Source: Streptomyces sp. NBC_01262 (lineage in GTDB: Bacteria; Actinomycetota; Actinomycetes; Streptomycetales; Streptomycetaceae). Taken from it: a DNA stretch of 64,000 nucleotides. The stretch is from contig NZ_CP108462.1 of NCBI RefSeq assembly GCF_036226365.1, positions 1,674,001 through 1,738,000 on the forward strand, written 5' to 3'. Of the stretch, positions 26,353 through 33,931 are shown in pieces. Below the pieces are notes generated by a model. The model searched no databases, was not told the origin of the DNA, and saw only the letters and a list, made by a program, of their open reading frames with translations. Position 1 is the stretch's first letter. Every line of letters starts with the position of its first letter. The position numbers and the translations under genes were made by a program.

Positions 26353-26516
26353 AGCCCTGGCCGTGATCGTCGCGACCTGCGGCGGACCGTTCCGGCTGTC
26401 CCGTCTCAATGAACCGAGTCGCCCACCGATCCGTCTCATCGATTCCAGTCGTCGCAGGTAGACCGGCCGGCGCGCGGAGTCCACCTCAAGGGCGATCGTC
26501 TCAACCAAGTTGGTCC

Positions 26517-26621
26517 GCCCGCCCGGCCCGCTGCGCGCAGCGCGGCATACGCCGGGTAGGGGTTCGCCACGAAGTCCGGAGACCACGGGTCGAACGCGGG
26601 CTGCTGCTCTGCTGTGCTCAA
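26517..26621 (-). pseudogene. Cytochrome P450 N-terminal remnant
   Basis: The first 34 codons on the minus strand read like a P450 start: QPAFDPWSPDFVANPYPAYA followed by ALRAAGR. After that the frame loses all P450 character, and none of the I-helix or heme-binding Cys region exists nearby. The upstream ATG is at 26621. It is a decayed fragment, one of several in the right half of the island. Confidence 0.55.
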
Positions 26622-26960
26622 TGCCTCCGGAGGGTATCCGGCGTGCTTCTCATCTGCGCACGTACGCCCCCACTACGCCCCTCCCGGGCGATGTCAGTGG
26701 CTCGGGGTCGACTGACTTCGTTGATAACGGACACCGGCTTCCAGAGTGAGTCGTTCGTTACCGAGTGGTTGAGGCGGGGCGACTGGCCATGGTAGATCAT
26801 GACTCTTTTGCCAATCTTTGCCTAGTGCAAAGAAGTGCATGTGTCCGCATCCGCGTGTTTTGCGATTACCGATCTCGTCTTAATATGTCGTGATTTTATG
26901 GTTTCGGAGGGTTCGTCTGGGTGTTGACGGCCGTTCGCGGTCACCGCTGTCGCAGGAGTT
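26622..26960. other. Intergenic, AT-rich, no gene
   Basis: No coding region is supported. From about 26780 the base composition drops well below the genome's usual GC level. TCTTTGC-ctagt-GCAAAGA (26813-26831 region) forms a small hairpin. Such AT-rich DNA next to truncated genes suggests acquired or decayed sequence. Confidence 0.35.
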
Positions 26961-27248
26961 GTGGCACTGGGGTGCGCGGCTGCGATGTTGGCGCCCTGCG
27001 CCGCGATTGCGGGAACGGTAGCCACTATCGGCCTCGGCGTCATGGCTGTGACGCAGGCCGCGCTCACGATCGACAAGTGCACCTACGGCTCGGGTTGGGA
27101 TTGCGCCGAATCCTCGCTCTACCTCGGCGCGGACATCGCGGGAGCCGGAGCGGTCGGGAGGGGCGTCGTCAAAATAGTTCAGGGATCGAGGGACGTGCCC
27201 ATAGAGGGTACGCTGGCTGCCCTGCGCAAGATCTGCGGCGGGAGGTGA
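26961..27248 (+). pseudogene. C-terminal fragment of a large, possibly toxin-like protein
   Basis: A 95-residue frame beginning at GTG 26961. A glycine/alanine-rich hydrophobic stretch (GTVATIGLGVMAVTQAALTI) is followed by DKCTYGSGWDCAESSLYLGA and DIAGAGAVGRGVVKI. This pattern, a small hydrophobic hairpin before a Cys pair and Gly-rich linker, is common in the pre-toxin region of large secreted polymorphic toxins. It begins abruptly after a stop codon and is probably the tail of a lost gene. Its end overlaps the next gene's possible start. Confidence 0.35.
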
Positions 27249-27256
27249 CGAAATCC

Positions 27257-27730
27257 GTGAAACTCTCCACAAACAGCACCCACGTGCGCTTCAGCCTGTG
27301 GTACGTGTCCAGACTGAGCCTTCCCATTGCGGGATTCCTGCTCCTGCGCGGAATCCTCTCCTCCGACGGGTTCGACCGCGATGTGTTCCTTGGTGGAGTC
27401 CTTGCTGTCGGGATCGTCACGCTGCTCCTCTGGCGGCTCGTCGAGATCGTGGTGACGAATGACTCGGTCACCGTCCGCCGAGGCGTCCGGACCACGTCCA
27501 TCAGCGTCGTCGGACTCGTCTCGGTATCCGCTGCCCAAGGCTCCGAGAAAAGTTCCAGGACCTGGGAGCTGGTCCTGGAAGGGAGCACGGGCGAGCGAGA
27601 GAGACTGCCGCTCGTCCTGGTCGCCCAGGCCGACCGACGCCGCCTGCTGACATCCATCGAGGCCCTTGTGCCACCGGGCGTTGTCCGCCGGGATGCGGTC
27701 ATGCGTCGGTTGCTGGGTGAAGAGAACTAA
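27257..27730 (+). CDS. Small membrane protein with PH-like domain
   Basis: A 157-residue protein. Two membrane segments are visible (SLPIAGFLLLRGILSS and VFLGGVLAVGIVTLLLWRLV), then a beta-rich soluble part starting TNDSVTVRRGVRTTSISVVG, typical of bacterial PH-like domains anchored to the membrane. The start is GTG 27257; GTG 27245 overlaps the preceding stop (GTGA) and adds four residues. Placed directly after a toxin-like fragment, it could be an immunity-type protein left from a lost module, but this is only a positional guess. Confidence 0.5.
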   Translation: MKLSTNSTHVRFSLWYVSRLSLPIAGFLLLRGILSSDGFDRDVFLGGVLAVGIVTLLLWRLVEIVVTNDSVTVRRGVRTTSISVVGLVSVSAAQGSEKSSRTWELVLEGSTGERERLPLVLVAQADRRRLLTSIEALVPPGVVRRDAVMRRLLGEEN

Positions 27731-28459
27731 AGATGAGTACGCATCCTGCGGATGCCCCCGCTGGTATTCATCACTGGGGGCATCCAATCGGGCTCGCGTG
27801 ATTTTCTCGTAAAGCGTTGGATGTGACGGCATGGCAGCTATTCATAGTTACTGTCCGCAGTCAGTTCCCACGGAACCGCGAAATTGCCCATCTGTTGTCC
27901 ACCTCGCGGGTGGATTGTCCATCAAACTCCGGCCCGGGGGGGTGGATGGTGATGCCGCACAGGCGTGCCTTCCGGGACAGGTCCCGCGTGCTCATGCCGC
28001 CTTCGCGTGCCAGTTCCCTGATAGGACGCCGCCTTTCGACGTGCTCACGCTCGAGCCAGGCACGCAAGGACTCGGGCGGAGCGGATTCCGGGTGCGGGAT
28101 ACGGAGCGGTATGCCATCGAGGGTCAGGAGATCGCGGACTGTGGTGGCCGCGCACTTCGCCATGTCAGCGATCTCTACTGAGTTCTTCCGCTCGGTGACG
28201 TACAGCTCACGCAGCCGACGGGGCGCGAGTACCGCGGCGCGTATGGCAGGGTCTGGCGCGCGGACTTTGCCCAGGAGCTGGTCCGGCGGGCCGGTGACGG
28301 TGTCGTCGACCTCAAAGTAGAGGCGGAGGTGCTCTGCGGTCATCCCGGTGGCCTCGGTGACCGGAGCCGTCGTGTCGCTGCCGTCGAGGGCGGCAGCGAG
28401 CCGGGCGACGTCGACCTGCTCGGGTGCTATGCCTGGCCAGTCGACGTCGCGGACCCAGT

Positions 28460-28478
28460 GAGCTCTTTCAGAGTGGCC
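28460..28478. repeat. IS left terminal inverted repeat
   Basis: GAGCTCTTTCAGAGTGGCC; pairs with the complement of 29319-29337 at about 15 of 19 positions. Confidence 0.75.
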
Positions 28479-28576
28479 ACTGATCGGGTGACGACGTCGT
28501 CGTCCGCAACGGACAAGGCTCCTGCGCCGACCGTTAAGAGAGGTGTTCGACGTCTCAACTCATTGGCACAGGAGCC

Positions 28577-29329
28577 TTGTTGGTTGCCTATCCTGCCGCA
28601 CTCGACCTGCCTCATGCCCTGGTCGAGTGGGTCACCATGCTCATCGTCACCCGCGAGGGTGACCGACGCTGCAAGCTCCCGCCGCACCAACGTGCGTTGG
28701 TCGGCCTGGTGTACCTGCGCAAGCACGACACCCTCGCCCAACTCGCGGCCGGCTTCGGCATCTCCGTCGGCACCGCCCACTCCTACACGACAGCAGTCAT
28801 CGCCCTGCTCGCCGACCGCGCACCCGGACTCCTGCGGACCCTGCGCGAAGCCGACCCCGACTACGTCCTGATCGACGGCACGCTCGCGGAGTGCGACCGG
28901 GTAGGCGACAGCCGGGCCGATTTCTCCCAAAAACACCGACGCCACGGCGTGAACGTGCAGGTCGTGACCGATCCAGCGGGACGACTGCTGTGGATCTCAC
29001 CCGCACTGCCCGGCCGTGCGCACGACCTGACCGCGGCCCGCACCCACCGGATCATCCGAATCTGCGAACGCCAGGGCATCCCCGTCCTCGCCGACCGGGC
29101 CTACATGGGCGCCGGCCCATGGATGACCACACCCCTGAGACGCCCGCCAGGCCGCGACCTCACACCCACCCAGCAAACCGTCAACCGCGCGCTGTCGGCG
29201 GCACGTGCACCGGTAGAGCGCGGCGTCGCACGACTGAAGTCCTGGCGCATCTTCCGCAAAGCCCGGTGCAGCCCGAACCGAATGTCGTCAATCGCAGCCG
29301 CCATCCTCACCCTGGAGCGGCAACGCTGA
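28577..29329 (+). CDS. IS5-family DDE transposase
   Basis: A 250-residue transposase with an N-terminal helix-turn-helix ([20 protein letters not shown]) and a DDE_Tnp_4-type catalytic core: first Asp in [11 protein letters not shown], second in [11 protein letters not shown], and Glu in [19 protein letters not shown]. Start is uncertain between TTG 28577 and TTG 28580, both just after AGGAG at 28570-28574; the second has better spacing. The stop lies inside the right end of the element. No frameshift or internal stop is seen. Confidence 0.82.
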   Translation: MLVAYPAALDLPHALVEWVTMLIVTREGDRRCKLPPHQRALVGLVYLRKHDTLAQLAAGFGISVGTAHSYTTAVIALLADRAPGLLRTLREADPDYVLIDGTLAECDRVGDSRADFSQKHRRHGVNVQVVTDPAGRLLWISPALPGRAHDLTAARTHRIIRICERQGIPVLADRAYMGAGPWMTTPLRRPPGRDLTPTQQTVNRALSAARAPVERGVARLKSWRIFRKARCSPNRMSSIAAAILTLERQR

Positions 29330-29337
29330 AAACGCTC
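29319..29337. repeat. IS right terminal inverted repeat
   Basis: GGCAACGCTGAAAACGCTC; complements the left repeat and is followed directly by the AGT target copy. Confidence 0.75.
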
Positions 29338-29418
29338 AGTAGTTCTCAGCACCGACGCCGGACGCCGACTCATGGTCCGCTGGACAGTGAACTTCGGACG
29401 ATCCTGGCGGCTGCCGGG

Positions 29419-29835
29419 TTGCCTCGGGCAGACAGTGACGACCGATACCGCGCATGTGGTGTCGTAGTGGCCGGCCATGGCGAGTCCGCCGTCGTGGAAT
29501 GGTTCGTCTCACGCAGTCTGCGCCGTGCTGCGGCCGATGAGCAGATGCGCGGCCTGCCGATGGCGGCGGCCGAGCACGCACACGAGTCCGCCCGTCGCCA
29601 CCTGCATGCGGCACTGTCCGGGATCCTGTCGGAAGCCGGGTACCTGGTGGAGGCCGAGCGAGTCGATATGACAGGGGCCTTGATCGTCCACGCCAAGCGC
29701 AGTTCGGGGCCGACCACGCTCGCCGCAGACATCAAGCGGATCCTCGCCGACCTTCACGCGAGCACGGATGACGAGCGGGGATCCGCTCCCGCAACCAGAA
29801 ACCTGTATGTCGGCTCAAAGCGGTCTAGAACGTGA
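29419..29835 (+). CDS. Hypothetical protein next to the IS
   Basis: About 138 residues from TTG 29419, or about 122 from GTG 29467. A central region ESAVVEWFVSRSLRRAAADE, then AGYLVEAERVDMTGALIVHA, looks like a small alpha/beta domain. I recognise no family. The frame runs back into the IS, so the natural 5' end may have been lost or lies elsewhere. It is antisense to the proposed 5' part of the IS-split gene, and only one of the two is likely to be real. Confidence 0.35.
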   Translation: MPRADSDDRYRACGVVVAGHGESAVVEWFVSRSLRRAAADEQMRGLPMAAAEHAHESARRHLHAALSGILSEAGYLVEAERVDMTGALIVHAKRSSGPTTLAADIKRILADLHASTDDERGSAPATRNLYVGSKRSRT

Positions 29836-30665
29836 ATCGCACATTTACTGGGTGATGCAGCGGGATCAGGTCAATCGCGTTGGTGTCGTCGCGGCGAAGT
29901 CGCTGCGGACCGGCCGCTGCACGCAGCACCCGTAGAGGCACTGCTCAACGGACACGCCCCCACCGCGCAGGCACGCGGCTGATGCGCCCCGGACCGGTTC
30001 AGCCCGATCCGGACACCGGACGACCGGCCGAACCCCCGTACCGCAGACGGGCGGGCAGCACCAACGGTCCCGTGAAGCTCGCGATCATGCGCTGGGTCCT
30101 CTCGCCCCGGACCAGTTGGCGCGCCCGTCAGCTCATGAGGGGGCACACCGGCGACGGCCTGTCCTTCGACACTGCGTGGAGACGTGCCCGGATCCAGGGC
30201 CACCCCGATGAAGTCCCCTACCGCGATGCCGGACACGGTCCCCCCAACCCCAGGAAAGGCCGCTGACGGCCAGGGGCGCAGCGACGTGGTGGGCGGCGGA
30301 AACCGGCGAGTTCACGGGATCTCGCAGGTCTGAGAGTGCGAACCCATAGGCCTCCAGATGATTTTCACCCAGTTGGCCAGTGCGTTCAGAGGCTGTCCCA
30401 CGAGCCGCGGCCGCCGGCATCGGTTCCGAAGCGGAAGCGGCCTGAACCGCCCCAAAGGCCCTGCTGGTCGGTGTCGTTGTGGGCCTGTCCTGGTCCCGGT
30501 CATCTCGAACGAAGCCCCGGCCTCGCAAGTGGGGTGAGAGGCGACCAACAGCGCGACGTGCGGGCCGAGGCAGGCGGGAGACCACCCGCGGAGGTTCGCG
30601 GCAGCCGGATACAGCGATGGCCGTCCGGAGCAGTGGGTTCCAGACGACCACCGTGTGGTGCGGGG
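29836..30665. other. 830 bp of degraded intergenic DNA
   Basis: No convincing gene. Short coding-like strings appear on both strands (for example QRDQVNRVGVVAAKSLRTG near 29850-29920 on the plus strand, and NALANWVKIIWRPMGSHSQ near 30320-30380 on the minus strand) but end at stops and lack family context. They are best read as gene debris at the right edge of the island. An ATG frame at 29982-30266 is too compositionally biased to support. Confidence 0.35.
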
Positions 30666-32171
30666 TCAGTGGCTGCCGGCGAGTTCGCCGCTGAGTTTGC
30701 CGTGGAGGTCGGCGCTGGGATCGTTCAGGCCGGTGATCTGGACGGTCTTGCCGCGCTGGGTGTACTTGGTCTCGATGGCGTCCAGGGCTGCGACGGAGGA
30801 GGCGTCCCAGATGTGCGCCGCGCTCAGGTCGATGACGACCGTGTCGGGGTCGGTGGCGTAGCTGAATTGGCCGACGAGGTCGTTGGAGGAGGCGAAGAAC
30901 AGCTCGCCGGTCACGGAGTAGACCACGCTGCCGCCGTCGGGGTCGGTGACCGAGGTGACGTGGGCGAGGTGGGCGACGCGTTTGGCGAAGATGACCATGG
31001 CGGTGAGGGAGCCGACGACGACGCCGATGGCGAGGTTGGAGGTGGCGACCACGACCGCGACGGTGACGGCCATGACGGTGATCTCGCCGGCGGGCATCCG
31101 CCGAAGTGTCTTGGGTGCGATGGAGTGCCAGTCGAAGGTCGCGAAGGACACCATGACCATGACGGCGACCAGGGCGGCCATGGGGATGTCGGAGACGACC
31201 GGGCCGAAGACGATGCACAGCACCATCAGGAACGCCCCGGCCAGGAACGTGGACAGGCGGGTGCGGGCGCCGGACACCTTGACGTTGATCATCGTCTGGC
31301 CGATCATCGCGCAGCCGCCCATGCCGCCGAAGAAGCCGGTGACGATGTTGGCGATGCCCTGGCCGATGGACTCGCGGGTCTTGGAGGAGTGAGTGTCGGT
31401 GATGTCGTCCACCAGCTTGGCGGTCATCAGCGACTCCATCAGCCCGACCAGCGCCATCGCGAGGGCGTAAGGGGCGATAGTGGTCAGGGTGTCCATCGTG
31501 AACGGCACGTCCGGCAGCCCGGGGACGGGCAGCGAGGACGGCAGTGCGCCCTTGTCGCCGACCGTCGGCACGGCGATCCCGGCCGCGAGGGTGATCACGG
31601 TGAGGATGACGATCGAGACGAGCGGGGCCGGGATCACGGTGGTGACCTTCGGGAAGAACACCATCAGGGCCAGGCCCGCAGCGATGAGCGGGTAGACGGC
31701 CCACGGCACATCGTGCATCTCCGGCACCTGGGCGATGAAGATGAGGATGGCGAGGGCGTTGACGAAGCCGACCATCACCGAGCGCGGCACGAACCGCATC
31801 AGCTTGGCCACGCCGAGCGCGCCGAGGACGATCTGGATGACGCCGGCCAGGATGACGGCGGCGACCAGGTAGCCCAGGCCGTGCTCACGGTTGAGGGGTC
31901 CGATGACCAGCGCGACGGCGCCGGTCGCCGCTGAGATCATCGCGGGGCGTCCGCCGACGATGGAGATGGTCACGGCCATGGTGAAGGAGGCGAACAGGCC
32001 GATCGCCGGGTCGACCCCGGCGATGATCGAAAACGAGATCGCCTCGGGGATCAGCGCGAGCGCGACCACCAGGCCGGCCAGCACCTCGGTACGCCACACC
32101 TTCGGATCGGCCAGCCAGTCCGGACGCAGGCCGCGCAGCCGCGCAGTGGGGGACACAACGGAAGAAGACAA
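30666..32171 (-). CDS. SulP-family anion transporter with STAS domain
   Basis: Membrane transporter for sulfate, bicarbonate or related anions. The SulP core begins VWRTEVLAGLVVALALIPEA and ISFSIIAGVDPAIGLFASF, spans 10-12 hydrophobic helices, and includes MGGCAMIGQTMINVKVSGAR. A C-terminal STAS domain follows (VVIDLSAAHIWDASSVAALD). Start taken as TTG 32171 (SSSVVSPTARLRG), which matches relatives I recall; GTG 32156 and frames further upstream are possible. It is divergent from a MerR regulator whose dyad lies between them. The substrate is not determined; nearby sulfur genes favour sulfate. Confidence 0.88.
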   Translation of the reverse strand: MSSSVVSPTARLRGLRPDWLADPKVWRTEVLAGLVVALALIPEAISFSIIAGVDPAIGLFASFTMAVTISIVGGRPAMISAATGAVALVIGPLNREHGLGYLVAAVILAGVIQIVLGALGVAKLMRFVPRSVMVGFVNALAILIFIAQVPEMHDVPWAVYPLIAAGLALMVFFPKVTTVIPAPLVSIVILTVITLAAGIAVPTVGDKGALPSSLPVPGLPDVPFTMDTLTTIAPYALAMALVGLMESLMTAKLVDDITDTHSSKTRESIGQGIANIVTGFFGGMGGCAMIGQTMINVKVSGARTRLSTFLAGAFLMVLCIVFGPVVSDIPMAALVAVMVMVSFATFDWHSIAPKTLRRMPAGEITVMAVTVAVVVATSNLAIGVVVGSLTAMVIFAKRVAHLAHVTSVTDPDGGSVVYSVTGELFFASSNDLVGQFSYATDPDTVVIDLSAAHIWDASSVAALDAIETKYTQRGKTVQITGLNDPSADLHGKLSGELAGSH

Positions 32172-32522
32172 GAGAACCAGGAACCTGTCGTGCTCGGGCA
32201 CACCGCCATCGGAAGGCCGGGGCGTGCGGGAAGGGCGCGGAAGGCCGGACCGGCACCCCGCGGACGGCCCGCTCGGCGGGCCGGAAGTCTTCACAGCGTT
32301 GACACGACCGGTCGCGACAGCGCGGCCGTGCTCGCGTCAGGGGCGAAGCATCACGGCGGACAGGCGGCGGTGCCGGGCACCATGGACACGCGCACGCAGT
32401 TCTCCTGAAAGACTCGGGTCTTCGCCGGGGGCGCCATCGGCCCCGACACGGCAGCGGGCGGGCCACAAGCCCGCACACACATGACTGAGGGCGGCGCCAA
32501 CGCCAACCCTCAACATCAGCAA
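32172..32522. other. Leader region of the SulP gene
   Basis: No gene is seen between the SulP start and the MerR dyad; the minus-strand frame continues open but without coding character. Probably a long untranslated leader for the transporter. Confidence 0.35.
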
Positions 32523-32546
32523 CTCTACCCTAACGTTAGAGTAGAG
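32523..32546. promoter_or_regulatory. 24-bp MerR-type dyad between SulP and MerR genes
   Basis: CTCTACCCTAAC and GTTAGAGTAGAG are complementary at 11 of 12 positions with no spacer. MerR proteins bind such long dyads inside over-spaced promoters. It lies 60 bp before the merR start and is the most AT-rich piece of the intergenic region. Confidence 0.7.
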
Positions 32547-32605
32547 ATCGGCGGGGCTGTCAGGACACGGCAGCACCCAGGCGAGAAGGGCCAGGGCAGA
32601 CGGGC

Positions 32606-33016
32606 GTGGACGACAAGCACATGCAGATCGGCGAGGTCGCCGCGCGGACCGAGCTGTCCCTGCGCACCATCCGGCACTACGAGGAGACCGGCCTCGTCGT
32701 CCCCTCCGCCCGTTCCCAGGGCGGCTTCCGCCTCTACGCCGAGACTGATGTCGCCCGCCTGATGGTCATCCGCCGCATGAAGCCCCTCGGCTTCACCCTC
32801 GACGAGATGCGCGACCTGCTCCAGGCCACCGACCGCCTCGACGCCGCAGACCTGCCCGAGGGCGAGCGCGAAGGACTCCTGGACCGCGTGAGGAAGTACC
32901 AGCAGGCCGCCACCCAGAAGATCGAGGACCTGCGCGTCCAACTGGCCCGCGCCGAGGACTTCGCCGCCACCCTCCGCACCCGCCTCGGGCAGGACACCTC
33001 CGCCACCCCGTCCTGA
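32606..33016 (+). CDS. MerR-family transcriptional regulator
   Basis: A 136-residue MerR protein with the standard N-terminal winged helix (MQIGEVAARTELSLRTIRHY, then EETGLVVPSARSQGGFRLY) and a C-terminal coiled coil (residues about 85-125). No Cys pair or other metal-sensing motif is present. GTG 32606 or ATG 32621 could start it. It is divergent from the SulP transporter with a shared 24-bp dyad, so it very likely controls that transporter; the signal is unknown. Confidence 0.85.
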   Translation: MDDKHMQIGEVAARTELSLRTIRHYEETGLVVPSARSQGGFRLYAETDVARLMVIRRMKPLGFTLDEMRDLLQATDRLDAADLPEGEREGLLDRVRKYQQAATQKIEDLRVQLARAEDFAATLRTRLGQDTSATPS

Positions 33017-33029
33017 CCACCCCCTGGTC

Positions 33030-33184
33030 CAGCGGCGCGGCCGGGTCGTCCGTGGTCAGGTGCACGACGGTGCCGGGCGCGGCCCGCGCGATGTGTTTGC
33101 GCAGGTGCAGCAGCAGGGCAGCGCAGAGCATGCCGGTGCCGTCGAGCACGGGTGGGCTGTCCGCGTCGGGGGGGGGTCGGTCAT
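33030..33184 (-). pseudogene. TusA-like sulfurtransferase gene, frameshifted and truncated
   Basis: The minus strand encodes VLDGTGMLCAALLLHLRKHI followed by APGTVVHLTTDDPAAPLD, the first 50 residues of a TusA/SirA-like protein with its active-site Cys in GMLC. The ATG at 33184 overlaps the stop of the ArsR-rhodanese gene, but a run of nine C on this strand (33168-33176) puts it out of frame; ten would restore it. The protein also ends abruptly after PLD, beside the merR 3' end, where family members continue to a conserved CHxTGH region. GTG 33149 would start an in-frame but truncated product. Confidence 0.6.
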
Positions 33185-33846
33185 GCCGCGTCGACTTCGA
33201 CGGGCAGCTGGTCGAGGCGCCATTCGAGCATGCCGTCGGCCAGCCGAAGGGCCCGGTGGCCGCGGGCGGTGAGCAGGCGGACGGCGTTGTGGGACAGGAC
33301 GCAGTTGGCGCCGCGGCAGTAGGCGACGATGTCGGTGTCGGCGGGGAGTTCGGCGAGGCGGGCTTCGAGCTGGTCGAGGGGGATGGACAGGGCGCCGGGG
33401 ATGCGACCGGCCGTGTACTCCTCGGCGGGGCGGACGTCGATGACGGTGGCGGTGCCGGCCTTCACGCGGTCCAGTAGTTGGTTGCGGGTGAGGTGGTCGG
33501 TGTCGTCGGGGCCGAGGTAGGCAGTGCGGGCCTGCTCGGTCTCGGCGAGGTGGGCGCGTGAGACCTGCTGCAGCAGCGCGTACAGGGCGGCGACGTCGTC
33601 CCCGGCGAGCCGGTAATGGATGCGCACGCCTTCGCGCCGGGTGGTGACGAGCCCGGCCTGCTTGAGGGCCTGCAGGTGGGCGGATGTGGTGGTCAGGCCG
33701 AGTCCCGCGGCATTGGCGAGGGCGTCGACGCTGCGCTCGCCCTGGGCGAGAAGGTCGAGCAGTTCCAGACGCTTGCCGTTGGACATCGCCTTGCCCGTCC
33801 GGGCGAGGGTGTCGAACAGGGCGGCTTTGCGGGTGGGGTCTCCCAT
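33181..33846 (-). CDS. ArsR-family regulator fused to a rhodanese domain
   Basis: A 221-residue sensor-regulator. Residues about 10-95 are an ArsR winged helix (KRLELLDLLAQGERSVDALA, GLTTTSAHLQALKQAGLV). Residues about 125-215 are a rhodanese domain (VIDVRPAEEYTAGRIPGALS) with the Cys loop VAYCRGANCVLS. Proteins with this architecture are thought to sense persulfide or reactive sulfur. ATG 33846 follows GGAGG. The AT-rich dyad just upstream is a likely operator, shared with the divergent metallo-beta-lactamase gene. It is translationally coupled to the broken TusA-like gene. Confidence 0.87.
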   Translation of the reverse strand: MGDPTRKAALFDTLARTGKAMSNGKRLELLDLLAQGERSVDALANAAGLGLTTTSAHLQALKQAGLVTTRREGVRIHYRLAGDDVAALYALLQQVSRAHLAETEQARTAYLGPDDTDHLTRNQLLDRVKAGTATVIDVRPAEEYTAGRIPGALSIPLDQLEARLAELPADTDIVAYCRGANCVLSHNAVRLLTARGHRALRLADGMLEWRLDQLPVEVDAA

Positions 33847-33855
33847 GACATCCTC

Positions 33856-33880
33856 CATAAATCCATGGAATATTGTATGA
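33856..33880. promoter_or_regulatory. AT-rich dyad between the ArsR-rhodanese and MBL-rhodanese genes
   Basis: CATAAATCCATGGAATATTG followed by TATG is an imperfect dyad centred on CCATGG, strikingly AT-rich for this genome. It directly precedes the regulator's start and lies about 50 bp before the divergent gene, the usual place for an ArsR operator. Confidence 0.5.
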
Positions 33881-33931
33881 GTAGTTCGGGCGGGTGTGCC
33901 ACTCGGCACGCTGGTCATCTGGGAGGACGCC

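Larger units (their letters stand above)
28460..29337 (+). mobile_element. Complete IS5-family insertion sequence (878 bp)
   Basis: The element is bounded by terminal inverted repeats (28460-28478 and 29319-29337, about 15 of 19 bases matching) and carries one transposase gene. AGT stands immediately outside both ends (28457-28459 and 29338-29340), a 3-bp target duplication of the ANT form used by ISL2-type IS5 relatives. It looks intact and potentially active. It interrupts a minus-strand gene. Confidence 0.8.
27861..29455 (-). pseudogene. HTH-type hypothetical gene split by an IS element
   Basis: The 3' part (28457-27861) encodes 198 residues, including ERKNSVEIADMAKCAATTVR followed by DLLTLDGIPLR, a helix-turn-helix pattern. 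The frame is open right up to the IS end. The 5' part lies beyond the IS, from ATG 29455 to 29339. Removing the IS and one AGT target copy joins them in frame at GVGAENY|WVRDVDWPG to give a 237-residue protein. The family is not recognised. An ATG at 28343 could still give a 160-residue product. The proposed 5' exon overlaps a plus-strand frame, so its exact start is uncertain. Confidence 0.55.

Noticed and set aside
29982..30266. 94-codon frame as a gene, with a TGATG overlap to a preceding short frame
   Set aside because: Composition is Arg/Pro/Gly-biased, there is no RBS or family match, and the surrounding DNA looks degraded.
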